A stretch of 64,000 bases of DNA from Hybos culiciformis. Lineage: Eukaryota > Arthropoda > Insecta > Diptera > Hybotidae. Shown here piece after piece: positions 1-18,451 of the stretch. The DNA lies in NCBI GenBank assembly GCA_964007475.1, contig OZ023274.1, forward strand, positions 23,208,043 to 23,272,042. Direction: 5' to 3'. Under the pieces are notes generated by a model. That model was not told where the DNA came from. It did not search any database and saw only the letters and a list, made by a program, of their open reading frames with translations. The translations under genes and the position numbers were made by a program. Position 1 is the stretch's first letter; each line of letters starts with the position of its first letter.

Positions 1-7800
<7,800 letters not shown>

Positions 7801-7897
7801 TTGTACCATGTTGCAGATTGAAATTTAAGAGGCCAAAATTAAAAAAAATTATTTTAATTTTTTATTATTATATGTATATTACATTTTGTGGTACCTT

Positions 7898-7903
7898 AAT
7901 AAA
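7898..7903 (+). promoter_or_regulatory. Candidate polyadenylation signal of SMC5
   Basis: AATAAA 98 bases after the SMC5 stop codon, in an AT-rich 3' flank. It is the first canonical hexamer after the stop, so it probably defines a short 3' UTR. Such hexamers are common in this sequence by chance. Confidence 0.5.
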
Positions 7904-8066
7904 TTAATTCCTACATAAATAAAAAAAAGTTAGCAACTATTATCAATGAAATTTTTTTTAAAGGGGTTAATAAGCAAATTGAATAATCTCGAGCACCTCG
8001 CGAATGTGGAATGCTCTCCCATCAAAATTTTTCCCGATAGCCATATCGCAATATTTTGTCACAATT

Positions 8067-8293
8067 TACTGGTACTGCAGAAAATTTAAGTACCAGTATA
8101 CTGGTACTGCGAAAATACGCAATATTTTTCTACAATGTACTGGTACTGTAAAAAAAAATGCAGTACCGCTACCAGTATAGTATAGTATATTGGTACTGAA
8201 AGTTTTTTTTGACGTACCAGTACATTGTAGAAAAATATTGCGTATTTTCGCAGTACCAGTATACTGGTACTTAAATTTTCTGCAGTACCAGTA
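8067..8293. mobile_element. Foldback element with perfect 80-bp inverted arms
   Basis: Arms 8067-8146 and 8214-8293 are exact reverse complements over 80 bases, separated by a 67-base spacer. Each arm contains a perfect 18-base palindrome (GTACCAGTATACTGGTAC) and repeated TACTGGTAC cores, so the structure is palindromic at two scales. The spacer has further degenerate ACCAGTATA copies. No ORF is credible: the overlapping frames on the minus strand are shadows of the repeat. Perfect arms suggest recent origin or gene conversion. No target duplication was recognised. Confidence 0.9.
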
Positions 8294-9054
8294 CTTATAT
8301 TGCAAAACACTTAAATTTAGTCAGGTCTGTTTAAATTTAAGTTTAAGTTAAAGACTATTATCCATTCAATTGTATACAGACTCGATATAATATATTCTAG
8401 TTAAGTAGATAAAGTTAAATCAAAACTTAGCTCTGTAAGATAATTATTATATAAGTGACAAAATAGAAACTTGTAAATCGAAATATCTCGTTATATAAAT
8501 ATGAATTGAATTGAATTGAATTGAGTCTTAGCTCTATGCTCAGTCCGTTAAAAATATTTCAATTGTCGCTTTCTTTGGAAATTAATTTTGAATTCTGGAA
8601 TTATTTTAGTGAGGTTATCGTAAGTCAACTTAATGTAATATTCAAAAATGTTCTCATATGCTACTTGTTAAAATAAGACAGTGATGATTCTGAGACTAGA
8701 ATGAGAGATAACAGGAAACTTATCAAATATTAAAAAAACTCAGAAAAGATAAGAAATCGATACACAAATAACTCACAGCATTAAATATAAAATTTCATAC
8801 AATTTAAATAAAAATTAAATTGTAAATAATAGAAGTTAATCATTTTCTGATGAGTCCTAAGCTTGTAAAAAAACAATTCAACAAACTTTCAGTAATTTCA
8901 AGATAAACCATTTCTCAAATAATAAGCAATAGACTTCATATTTCCTGTGAGAATAAAAACAATCAGGTTATATTACTATCTACTACTAATTATTATATCT
9001 ACTACTAATTATTATATGCTGAATGTGAAAATATACCCGTTGTTCAGTCTAAGT
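8294..9054. other. AT-rich intergenic stretch, no gene seen
   Basis: No coding signal on either strand. It holds only a short TGAAT pentanucleotide repeat at about 8502-8524 and homopolymer runs. Confidence 0.7.
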
Positions 9055-9496
9055 CAGCGTTGTCCAACTTACAGATGTTTAAGGGCCAGTTTTTTTATGA
9101 AATTAGGGGGGGGGGGAGTTTTTAATGTTAAGAAATTGAAGTAAATCACTTTTGAAATCTTAATATAAAAATTGTTTAATTAATGAAACAGTTGCAGGTG
9201 ACTTTGTTCTGCTAAAAGACTTTTTTAAATTTTATATGTATTTCAAATCCTGCAGTTTGTAAAATGCAAATAGCCTTAATTTTTGTATTTCTTTCAGTAA
9301 TAAAAACAATACTTTTATTAATGATTATAAATAATTTTCTAAAGTACTATAAATATTTCAAGTCTCGAAACCAATAAAAATATGAAAGAAAATAATTTGA
9401 ATATGTTTCAACAAAAATTTATGATTGAATAAGAAGGCCATTACTTTGCAACAGCGAATGGCCGCAAAAAAACTAGAGAGGCCAGTTGGCAGCGCT
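9055..9496. mobile_element. hAT-type MITE, degraded
   Basis: The left end CAGCGTTGTCCAAC and right end GTTGGCAGCGCTG form imperfect inverted termini of the hAT (Charlie-like) CAG-G-TGTCCAAC type. The flanking 8-mers GTCTAAGT and GTCTAACA match at 6 of 8 positions, as expected for an eroded 8-bp target duplication. The interior is non-coding and starts with a run of about ten G residues at 9105-9116. Confidence 0.65.
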
Positions 9497-9822
9497 GTCT
9501 AACATAAAGTATATATTGGTCATTATTACAAAAAAGACTCATAGAAACTGATGAAAAAAAAAATTAAAAATTGTTTATTATTAAGTTGTATATGCATATG
9601 TATTTAAGTGCACTAGATGTTACGACACTGAAAATGGCAAAATTTTTTTGCTTCTACTTAGAAAATTATATATGCACATTTATTCTTTTTGATATTGCAT
9701 TTTCTATATTTTAAAAAAGAATTTGCTACGAATGTTCATTAGTTTCATTTTAGACTTCGTTGAGTGTTTTATGCCTAGCAAACATAAAAATTTATTTTTT
9801 TTCAATTTATAAAAGAATCTTT

Positions 9823-10848
9823 ATGATTGTTAAAAATTTGGCAAATTGGGAAAAAATCAAAAATATTGCATTTCACGGTGATTATTTTAGATTCATTGAA
9901 ATAAATGCAGCGTGCAACAATATATTTTATCGATCAAAAGATATTCTTCTGTTGACCCCCGTATTTCTTCCGAAAGTGGTGAATTTGATTAGGTCGAATG
10001 AAAATATAGTGAATTTTAATTGCAAATTAATTTTATAATATCATAGTATTTATTATAAGAACTTAAATTTCTAAAATAAATTCTCTGAAATGTTTAATAT
10101 TTAAATTTTGGATAATTGTAGCCATGTTTGAAAGGAACGATATGTCAAAATTCTGTGTTTCTCTGTATTCTGGAATTATAAAAGTTCATTAAGAATAAAA
10201 GTTTACGGGGAATTTAAAAAACGTTGAAGTATTATAAAAGTATTTTACTTTAAAACACTATCAAATAAAAAATTATAACAACCATGATTAATTAAAAAAA
10301 AAAATTAGTTATACCTTCACAAAAAAGAAAGAATGCGATAATGGAAAGTTTTATTTTGACGTGAATAACTTATAAAATATTGTTTATTTTAGATATTGCT
10401 ATCCATAAGTTCACTTCCAGTTTTTATTTTAATGGAAGCGATTCAAAATTCATTTGAATTTGTGGGATACATTCGTAATATAATTTTGTGCTACGCGGCA
10501 TTTGTACTTTTTTAATTCTTATTATTTTTAATTCTTATTAGATCAGAGATTATTATAAGAGAACTATTTGATAGTATTGAAGAATTATACAGTCAATTTT
10601 CTGATAAACTACAAATTAATGTAGATAAAAAGAATTTTCTGAAAATTGTCAAAGTATTTACTTTTTCAATTGTCATTTGTGCAATTTTTTATTCGTTGGA
10701 ACCGTTGGTTACCTACTTCAATCAAGATACAAGACGATTGCCATTCATTATTAAATTGGGCACCATGAAAACACCTTATTTTGAATTTTTGTGGTTAATT
10801 CAATGTATAACATTAACGACCTCTGCTTCAGGACAAATAATTGATGCT
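9823..10848 (+). pseudogene. Odorant receptor (7tm_6) gene fragment, broken
   Basis: Two coding blocks. Block one, ATG at 9823 to a stop at 10038, reads MIVKNLANWEKIKN and later DILLLTPVFLPKVVNLI, a possible membrane segment. Block two follows an acceptor AG at 10391-10392 and runs in one frame from 10393 to a GTAAGT donor at 10849. It holds a hydrophobic segment, then RSEIIIRELFDSIEELY, another membrane segment (FTFSIVICAIFYSLEPLV) and the loop RRLPFIIKLG...TPYFEFLWLIQ. That arrangement (LPF, then about 15 residues, Y...Q) is characteristic of insect odorant receptors between TM3 and TM4. Block two has an in-frame TAA at 10513-10515, beside a 16-base tandem duplication (TTTTTAATTCTTATTA twice). 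No C-terminal exons were found downstream. Best read as a pseudogene or gene relic; how block one joins block two is uncertain. Confidence 0.65.
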
Positions 10849-11374
10849 GTAAGTTGATGAAATAAATATAATTTATTAAGAGCCCTCAATGTGAAAAATT
10901 GCAAAAAATTGGTCTTAGTTTGGCTTTGATTGTAGGGTTACTACAATCTAGACTGAAGTGATTTTTTGATATGTTAGAGAGTATATAACTGGCTCGAGGG
11001 TAGGTGAGGCGGATTTTTTATATTTTGAGTTTTTTGGCCCAAATGAGCTTTTAAAAAGCTTGAACATATTTGCTTGGATTCTGAAGTAAAGGAAAAAGAT
11101 AATAAAAAATCTCAAACGCAGAAATAAAGCTAAAATACCACTCTCCAGGGCTGGTGACGTGAAATTTTGAATTTCTTTAATTTCCTAAACAATTTTTAAT
11201 TAATTTCATTTATTTCTAAGAATTTTTTAATTTTTGAAGTTTATACTTCTTTAGCGGCGTTGGAAGAAATTTGGTAGAGGGTAAAAATCCATTTTCATAT
11301 AGAATTTTTCTGAGAATCGTCATCATTTTTCTGAGAATCGTCCGTCATCATTTTTCAAATATTAAAAAAAAAAA
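10849..11374. other. Non-coding stretch after the odorant-receptor relic
   Basis: No further odorant-receptor exon could be read. A short direct duplication of TTTTTCTGAGAATCGTC with CATCATTTTTC lies at about 11305-11356. Otherwise AT-rich and featureless. Confidence 0.6.
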
Positions 11375-11460
11375 CAAATCATAATTGGGTTCGAACCTGG
11401 CACCTTCAGACTTATAGTCCGATGTTCTAGCCACCAAGCCATATAGCCCATATGATTTTG
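11375..11460 (-). repeat. tRNA-Tyr-like SINE-type repeat, copy 1
   Basis: On the minus strand an A-box (TGGCTTGGTGG), a well-paired 5-bp anticodon stem with loop CTATAAG (anticodon ATA) and a B-box GGTTCGAACCC occur at tRNA spacing, followed by a T-run. The acceptor stem and the outer T-stem do not pair, so it is not a working tRNA. It is closely similar to the plus-strand copy at 11725-11800. I infer a tRNA-derived retroposon head with Pol III promoter boxes. Confidence 0.65.
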
Positions 11461-11724
11461 GATTTCTAAAATATAATAAAAAAATTCTAATAAACCATTC
11501 ATTTTTTTGTTTTTATTTTATTGTAGGAGAATATGAAATAATACTCAAAATAGAAAATAAGAAAAGAATTAGAATACTCAAAAAACGAGTTTGAAAAATT
11601 AACTAAACAAACAAAAAATTAGAACCCACAAAACCATCATCATTTTGTGTGTATTGAGATTTAATATTATTTAGGAAAATAAATCTAAAATATTTTTTTT
11701 TGTATGAGTTTAGAAACGTAAACT

Positions 11725-11800
11725 CATATAGACAATATGGCTTAGTAGTAGAACATCACACTGTAAGTCTGAAGGTGCCTGGTTCGATTCCCAATGACGA
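11725..11800 (+). repeat. tRNA-Tyr-like SINE-type repeat, copy 2 (opposite orientation)
   Basis: A-box TGGCTTAGTAG, anticodon loop CTGTAAG (GTA, tyrosine) and B-box GGTTCGATTCC at tRNA spacing. It shares GTCTGAAGGTGCC and the T-rich tail pattern with copy 1 on the other strand. Acceptor pairing is absent. The two copies face each other about 270 bases apart and could form a hairpin transcript. Confidence 0.65.
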
Positions 11801-12540
11801 GTTTTTTGTCAAATATTTTAGTTTTTTTTTTTTCATAATAATTAGTTTTTTTGAGATATTTAAACAAACCAAAATGTTTTTTTTTATCAGCCACTAATTT
11901 ATAATTTTTTATACATATTCTATTTTTGAAGCAAAACACAGAGCTAAGTAAAATTGTAGCAAATTTGTTTCAAAAAAATTTGCAAATTAGGCGCTCTTTG
12001 ATTTTTTATTTTAATTTATATAAATGGAAAAAACTTTTAATTAATAAATAGTGTTTTATAATTTTATAATACATATTATAAAATAAAAATGTAGCCAAAA
12101 ACTTATTTGAGAACTTAGTTGAAAACTGTATAATTTCATATATGAATTAATGCAATTGAATTTTGCTATAAAATGGATGTAAAAAATATTAGAAACGTTG
12201 ACAGATGCATAAATTTAAGTATCGAGATGCTATTTCTTTTTAAAAATTTAATTGTGAAAAAAAAACTATCCTATTCAGAAATCAGTTTTTTAATAGCGAG
12301 TTCAATGAACTATTTTTCAATATTGAGGGCAGCGTTCTGCAATATTCACAGCTTTTTCGTGCAATCTTATTTTCACAATAGAATTAACATAATCTTGTGA
12401 TCATTCATAAAAAATTTAGACACCGGATAATAGGTATATCACTAAAGTCCCAACTAATTTTCAAACATGTTTTACCACTTACTATGACAAGACAGTTATA
12501 TGTATATATGTATTTAAACAAGCATTTGTTAATCCTGTTG
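11801..12540. other. AT-rich stretch, no supported gene
   Basis: It contains open frames with AT-driven composition but no recognisable domain or splice structure. A small direct repeat of CATTTGTTAATCCTG lies at about 12524-12556. Confidence 0.55.
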
Positions 12541-12800
12541 CATTTGTTAATCCTGGTGGTTGGCGCCGCAAATCCCACTGACCAACTACCAGTCCGCCCG
12601 CCCGCAGCCCCCATCCTCCCCCCCCCCCTTCTCTCGTTCTGGGATACCCCCTTTATCCTTTTCCGAAAAATAGGGCCACTCATTGGCCAAAGAGGAAGTA
12701 CCGTAGTGTTTGTTACAAATAAGCATTGAGATGGTATCCCACTGCCGCAAATCCCACTGATCAACCACCAGTTCGACCAGTGACCGAAAATAAAATACGG
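12541..12800. repeat. Unidentified GC-rich block with a direct repeat
   Basis: GC-rich for this contig. GCCGCAAATCCCACTGACCAAC (about 12567) recurs about 175 bases later as GCCGCAAATCCCACTGATCAAC (about 12743), each followed by a CCAGT-C-CC tail. Between them are a run of about nine C residues and a CCCTTTATCC stretch. Overlapping frames are open on both strands but none resembles a known protein. It is probably a piece of an unrecognised mobile element. Confidence 0.5.
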
Positions 12801-12824
12801 AGCTGCGGCGACAATGTTCGCTCA

Positions 12825-13050
12825 TAATTTTGCGGATGAGTTATGTGTTTTAAAAAGGATTTAAGTTATCCGAAAAAGTTGCCAGATCAGTTTTATTTTT
12901 CTGAAAGCACATAACTTATCAGCGATGGATGAGTTATGTGCATTGCAAAGGATATAAATCATCGGCCAGTTTTCGGATGAGTTAAAACGGATATAACTTA
13001 TCCAAAATCGACCGATGAGTTAAGTACAGATGAGTTATTACGCGGACCCC
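12825..13050. repeat. Cluster of GATGAGTTA / AACTTATC motifs
   Basis: GATGAGTTA occurs at about 12836, 12926, 12978, 13015 and 13030, interleaved with inverted relatives (AAGTTATCC, AACTTATC). The block therefore consists of short palindromic repeats. Function unknown; it may be the terminus of a repeat element. Confidence 0.5.
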
Positions 13051-13059
13051 ACTAAAACG

Positions 13060-13428
13060 TATACATTTTTTGATTAGTGCTGCTTCTCTATTAATATTGT
13101 TAGATTTCGGTCTGTCACTATTACATTTTTTTAAATTATTTTTAAATTTGTCCCAGTCTGCATGATCAAGTTTATATTGGGGTATAAATTTGTATGGCTG
13201 GTCTTGGGAGTTGCTGATGTTAATAGTAGTAATTATGGGGAAATGGTCGCTACCATGCAGGCTGTTTTGGATTTCCCAATCGCAAGATGGAGCTAAGTCC
13301 GGAGAGCAAATAGTGAGGTCAACGTGTGTAAAAGTATTATGTGTGGAAAAATGAGTTGCACTTCCATTGTTTAGTATTATTTGGTCTGTATTTTCGATAA
13401 AGTTTTCAATAATTTCTGATGGTAACAT
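13060..13428 (-). pseudogene. Non-LTR retrotransposon (LINE) endonuclease fragment
   Basis: The minus-strand frame contains THFSTHNTFTHVDLTICSPDL followed by HGSDHFPIITTI. These are typical of the C-terminal part of the apurinic-type endonuclease of Jockey/I-like LINEs; GSDHFPI carries the catalytic Asp/His region. Only about 120 codons of the domain remain, with no reverse transcriptase nearby, so it is a truncated dead fragment. Confidence 0.75.
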
Positions 13429-13557
13429 TTATTAATATGAAATTAATTTATAATTTATTTATAATTTATTTCTTAATTAAAATTGTATTTTTATGAGTAA
13501 ATATACTTTAAAGTTCATTTTATATTTTAAATTCAGCACTTTGTCTGATTCTTGAGG

Positions 13558-14185
13558 GGATTTGCATGAAATTTAGGGTTTTCTTTAAAAAAAAAAATAT
13601 TCTGACGGATCCGTCGAAGATGCCACTAGTGGCAAAATGTAGGTTGGACCTAAGCCCAACTTTAGGCAGAATGGCATCAATGGCAAACGACTATAAGTTT
13701 ACTCACATTGAAAATTTATGTTGGATTTGCATGAAATTTAGTTTTCTTTTAAAAAAAAAATATTCTGACGGATCCGTCGAAGATGCCACTAGTGGCAAAA
13801 TGTAGGTTGGACCTGAGCCCAACTGTAAACCGTTGTAAGTTTACTCACATTGAAGATTTATGTTGTATTTGCATGAAATTTAGGGTTTTCTTTAAAAAAA
13901 AAAATTATTCTGACGGATCCGTCGAAGATGCCACTAGTGGCAAAATGTAGGTTGGACCTGAGCCCAACTTTAGGCAAAATGGCATCAATGGCAAACCACT
14001 GTAAGTTTACTCACATTGAAGATATGTTGGATTTGGATGAAATTTAGTTTTCTTTAAAAAAAAAATATTCTGACGGATCCGTCGAAGATGCCACAAATGG
14101 CAAAATCTAGGTTGGACCTAAGTCCAACTTCAGGCAAAATGGCATCAATGGTAAACCACTAGAAGTGTGCTTACATTGAAGGTTT
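13558..14185. repeat. Satellite-like tandem repeat, four units of ~165 bp with internal palindromes
   Basis: Units start at about 13558, 13723, 13865 and 14029. The second is shorter (142 bp) because it lacks the TTTAGGCA...CATCAATGG part. Each unit has GGATTTGCATGAAATTTAG, an A-run, the palindrome GACGGATCCGTC, a second palindrome GCCACTAGTGGC (lost in unit four, which has GCCACAAATGGC) and GGTTGGACCTAAGCCCAAC. The units are highly similar. Confidence 0.9.
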
Positions 14186-14341
14186 TTTAGTGCTACAGTT
14201 GTAAATTAGAAAAATTAACTTTTTACCTTTAAAGTATTAATTTTTTTGATGCATTCTTATCAGAGGTTCATTAATTTAATTAGTTTTATTGATTTGAAAC
14301 CATAAACAGCGTTTTTAATTAAAAAATTAAAAAAAAAAAAA

Positions 14342-14560
14342 AAAACACACGAAGCAGTCATAGAACTGCCTACAGAAGTTTATACTTAGATTGAAATAAC
14401 AGTGGCTACAAATGATAGGCTGCTAAGTACAAAATGTAAAAATGTTTTAATTTAGATTTTATACTGAGCAGCCCATAATTTGTAGCCACTGTTATTCATA
14501 GTTTTTAAATCTTTAAGTATAAACTTCTGTCGGCAGTTCTATGACTGCTTTGTGTGTTTT
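14342..14560. mobile_element. Palindromic MITE family M1, copy 1
   Basis: The arms are near-complementary from AAACACACGAAGCAGTCATAG at the left to the reverse complement at the right, including AACTGCC-ACAGAAGTTTATACTTA and AACAGTGGCTACAAATGATAGGCTGCT. The whole 219-bp element folds on itself. No ORF. A second copy lies at 16618-16855. Confidence 0.85.
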
Positions 14561-15178
14561 TATTTGATAAATTACAGTTTCTGCACAGAAATAAAATTCA
14601 AATATAGTTTTGTGATTTTCTGGTAGAGGTGTTTTTGGTACAATTTTTGTCGCATTTTTCACGGCCGTTTATTTTCTGTAAAATAAAACAAAAAAAACTG
14701 CAAAAATAGAAAACAGAAATAGAAAACAGAATTTCACATGGAGGGCTCTTAAAGAACATTTCATTTTGTACAAAGGAATTTGTGTTTTTCAATAATTACC
14801 ATGAAAAGTTATCTAAGTCGTTTCATGAGAAGAACGGCTGGTCTCAATATTTTCGAGACAGCTCCCAAATTGACTATCAAAACGAAAAAAGGGAATCATT
14901 TTTAGAAGAGATAAAAAAATGGGATTTTTTCCACTCAATAAAAGAAATTTTATAATTTTTTAAAATATGGGAAAATGAGAAAATGCACAAAATCTTCCAA
15001 TAAGCTAAAACTTTTGAGGTACCTATAGCTTATTGAAGAAAAATCACTGCACTTATACACATCATATAATACATTTTTAGGAAAGCAGTATCAAGCTTTC
15101 AAATTACATTTTTTTATTTATATTTCAAAAATTAAAAATTGTATTTCAGATATTTTTCGTGTGTTTGATAATGTATTA
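14561..15178. other. AT-rich stretch between MITEs, no gene seen
   Basis: No coding or RNA signal was recognised. Confidence 0.6.
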
Positions 15179-15920
15179 CCAAAGCAATGTAAATACCTAG
15201 CAATGTACCTATGAAAATCAAATGTCAAAAACAATTTTGATAGGTACTTTATTTTAATTTCAAAATATTTTTATAAGGGATCCTTGTAAAAGTATCATAA
15301 TTTAAATTCAATTGAAGCATTGACAATTTATTATTTTACTCTAAATTTGAATTGATTTAAATTAAAAGTTTGTATAAGAGGTTCCTTGGTTTCTATAAAA
15401 ATAAGTATTGATGTAAAATAATGTACACAATGTTTCAATTTTTCTCATATAAAATTATAAATTAAAAAATTGGAACAAACGTAAATATTTCAGTCTTGGG
15501 TTTTGTGTCACAACCCTTACACAAAATTTCCTTACCATATTTTCTGCATGTTGTATAAAAAATTAAAAAAATAATTTTAAAATTAAAAATATTTTCCTTT
15601 CAATACAGCAGTTTACTACTTAAATAATAAATAATTGATGAATTATTTTTGATTCTGAATAAAATCAGAAAATTATCAATTTTTTAAATATGATTCTGCA
15701 TTCTGAAATCGAAATTAGTTTCATTAAAGCAATAAATTTCAAGTGACTTACCTTTTCAAAACGAAAGCTTTTTTTTAATACTACAAAATCAAGTTTCTTT
15801 GCGTAAACCTCTATTTTTTTATATTTTTCATATATTTTACACAAAAAAAATTTTTTGACAGGTACTTTATCACACATAAACATTTTTGAATAGCATTGCT
15901 AGGTATTTACATTGCTTTGG
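15179..15920. mobile_element. 742-bp TIR element flanked by TA
   Basis: Perfect 27-bp terminal inverted repeats, 15179-15205 (CCAAAGCAATGTAAATACCT...) and 15894-15920, immediately flanked by TA on both sides. This is compatible with a Tc1/mariner-like target duplication. The interior is AT-rich with no transposase. The motif AGGTACTTTAT occurs in direct orientation near both ends. Likely a non-autonomous DNA transposon. Confidence 0.8.
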
Positions 15921-16617
15921 TATTGCAAGTTGGAATTCGAAATAAACAACAGATTGTTACATTTTTCTAACGAAGATTACAATGATATCATATTTCTGAG
16001 CGAAATTAAAAGTATTTTGTTTTTATCCGAAAAGATTTTTGGGTAAGATATTTCTCATTTGAAAAACAATATAAAGTGTTAAAATAATATCTCGTAATAG
16101 AAACCGTTTTCACAACTCAGTTCGAAGGCTTGTAAAGAATCGAGAGCAAACAATCCAAAACATTTTTTGACATGTTCGCTGGGTTAACATCGTTTACTTA
16201 TTTTCCATTAAGGCTTAGTACGCTGTGAAAAAAGAAAGGTTGCAAAAAATATCACTGAAAAATATCTGAAAAATGTTTGATAAATTTTGACAACTATTTG
16301 ATACAAGCATCTGATTATTTTTATTATTTTTTTATTATTCTAACCCAATAATAAACAAATCAAACAAACTTTTTTTTGTAATGTCAGTTTTTGCTATCAT
16401 TTATCTTCCTGGGTAGAAAAATATTTGCAAAAAAGCAGCTGCAAAATAGATTTTTTGTCACCCAGTAAACAATTTTTTTTTTTTATCAGCGTACTACAAA
16501 GCATAAACTAAAAAAAAAATTTTTCAAACATTTTTCAGCAGCAAAAATTTATATGAAAAATCTCATTTTTTTCCACAGCGTACTACTTTTTTTGTGTCAG
16601 CATACTAAGCCTAAAAT
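15921..16617. other. AT-rich stretch, no gene seen
   Basis: Only low-complexity sequence and short open frames without recognisable content. Confidence 0.6.
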
Positions 16618-16855
16618 TAAAAACACACGAAGCAGTCATAGGAACTGCCGAAAGAAGTTTATACTTAAAGCTTTAACCTATGAAGTAACAGTGGCTATAA
16701 ATGATGGGCTGCTCAGTACAAAATGTAAATTAAAATAAAAATCAGTCCAGCAGTCCAAAAGCAGTCCATTATTTGTAGTCATTGTTATTTCATAGTTTAA
16801 AGCTTTAAGTATAAACTTCTTTCGGCAGTTCCTATGACTGCTTCGTGTGTTTTTT
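16618..16855. mobile_element. Palindromic MITE family M1, copy 2
   Basis: Same terminal sequence and palindromic layout as the copy at 14342-14560 (AAACACACGAAGCAGTCATAG, AGAAGTTTATACTTA, AACAGTGGCT), with a different loop around 16730-16770. The copies have diverged moderately, so they are not a recent local duplication. Confidence 0.85.
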
Positions 16856-16917
16856 TTTATATTTTGAGCCAGGACGACTCTAAAAGTAGCTAGCTACCCA
16901 AAACTTTTGGGCAGGTA

Positions 16918-17640
16918 GGGTGACCAGATCAAAAATATATTTTTGGGGTAGTATTTTATTGATGGTTTTTTTTTTCGTTTTTCACTATAAAAATAAAACA
17001 AACTTTTTAATTCTCTGTAATATTTAATAACTAACAAAAAAAAAGTTTAAATCAAAAACGAAAAACAAAAAACTTACATCGAACTACAACACAATTGAAT
17101 TTTTTTTTTTTTCGAATCTTATATCTAAATTATATTTTTCAGTTTTCAGTTTCCTTTCAGTTTTCTTCCAAATAATATATATATATATTTTTTTTTTGAA
17201 TAATATATTTTATATATTTTTAATAATTTATTAAATTAATTTATAATGATAACGACATATCAGCAGAGTTCGAATTTTAAAAATCAAAACATAAAGGGAA
17301 TTTTATTTTTTTTTGTTCTCCTATCCCAAAGAAAAAGAAAAATAAAAAATCATTTGAAAAGAAAAGATTACTGAGTTTATGAAAGATTTTTTAAGTGATA
17401 AGAAAAACAGTGGAATAAGTGATAACTTTTTATCTTTCTTTACATTATCTGTTCAATTGATAATAATAAAAGTTGACCTCATAATGCTGAAATTTACTAG
17501 ATATAAAAAAAAAATATTTTAGGTGTTTTTGGGGTATTTTTTCCTACCCCATTACAGATTTTGGAAATGGGGTATTTCAGGAAAATTCAATCAAAAATGG
17601 GGTAGCCTACCCCAGAATGGGGTATTTCTGGTCACCCTAT
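16918..17640. mobile_element. DNA transposon with GGGTGACCAGA termini and 9-bp flanking duplication
   Basis: The left end GGGTGACCAGATC and right end TTTCTGGTCACCC are inverted. GGGCAGGTA flanks both sides (16909-16917 and 17641-17649), which looks like a target-site duplication. Repeated TGGGGTA motifs lie near both ends. The interior is AT-rich without a transposase. hAT-like is the most likely class (normally 8-bp duplications); assignment uncertain. Confidence 0.75.
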
Positions 17641-17758
17641 GGGCAGGTAATATTTATTTCACCAGCGCTACCTATATAAAAAACATTTTTTGAAGCGAAG
17701 CTTGTTTACGGGGGATATTGAATTTGAATGGAGAGTGAAATGAAAAAAAAAAGGATGT

Positions 17759-17822
17759 GGAAGTAAAATCAAACGGAAGTAAACAAACGGAAGTAATCAA
17801 ACGGAAGTAATCAAACGGAAGA
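17759..17822. repeat. Short tandem repeat, ~14-bp unit
   Basis: GGAAGTAAtCAAAC occurs four to five times in a row, with slight variation. Confidence 0.85.
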
Positions 17823-17884
17823 GGCGCGAAAAAAAAAAAACAAAAAAAAAAAATTCAAAATTAACAATGCTCTGTAAAAAAGAA

Positions 17885-18160
17885 AATTAAAAAAAAAACG
17901 GTGAAACTGCCGTTTCCTTGAACAACTCAGAATGGGCTGAAATTTGGAGAGGGGGTAGAGGCGGTGCCCAAACTCCCAAAACTGAAATCAGTTCTTGGGT
18001 CAAAGGCCCCGTTTCGGAGAAAGGGCCCCCCAAAGTTTTCATACATTTTTGTATGGACATATTTTTTGTGCCCGAATTCGTTTTTAAATTTTTGATCGGA
18101 AAGATCAATAAAAAAATACTGATCCCTGATATGCAGTGAGTGAGGATTTCGTGCGAGCTT
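17885..18160. other. Unidentified moderately GC-rich block
   Basis: Frames of about 73 codons are open on both strands here, and the composition differs from its surroundings (GGGGGTAGAGGCGGTGCCC, GAAAGGGCCCCCC). No protein motif or RNA fold was recognised. Possibly a fragment of a transposon. Confidence 0.35.
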
Positions 18161-18345
18161 CATAATAAATTTTGTTTTTATACAAATATCATTTATGTTA
18201 TTCGTAATACATAATAATTTTCTTTTTTTTAATAAAAAATACCTACCTCAAATGTTTGGCTTTATTGTCCTCTGAAGGTAATAATGAAAAATGTATAACC
18301 TATCCATTGATAATTTTTCCAATGTAATATGGTGTTCGCATTAGG

Positions 18346-18451
18346 AGAATATTAGTGGAATATGCTGTTATCCGGAATATTCCAGGAATATTAACTGGAT
18401 TTTTCATACAAAAAAATATTCCGGAATATGTATATTCCACTTTCATATTCT
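18346..18451. repeat. Small foldback with GGAATATTCC cores
   Basis: The left arm AGAATATTAGTGGAATATG and right arm CATATTCCACTTTCATATTCT are near-complementary. Inner CCGGAATATT copies also pair. About 106 bases in total, non-coding. Confidence 0.65.

Noticed and set aside
8066..8310. Two overlapping 74-79-codon minus-strand frames
   Set aside because: Both are translations of the perfect inverted repeat with its TACTGGTAC motif; not genes.
9760..9822. Upstream extension of the odorant-receptor block from 9760
   Set aside because: That start would need TTG, and the extension is AT-driven; the ATG at 9823 is the better start.
11375..11460. Functional tRNA gene
   Set aside because: The A-box, B-box and anticodon stem are present, but the acceptor stem and T-stem do not pair; the same holds for the copies at 11725, 52250 and 61925.
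12405..12825. Overlapping 79-119-codon frames on the minus strand in the GC-rich block
   Set aside because: Several frames are open at once because the block is GC-rich; none resembles a known protein and they share a direct repeat.
13558..14185. CRISPR-like array
   Set aside because: Repeats are about 165 bp with no unique spacers, in a eukaryotic genome; this is a tandem repeat.
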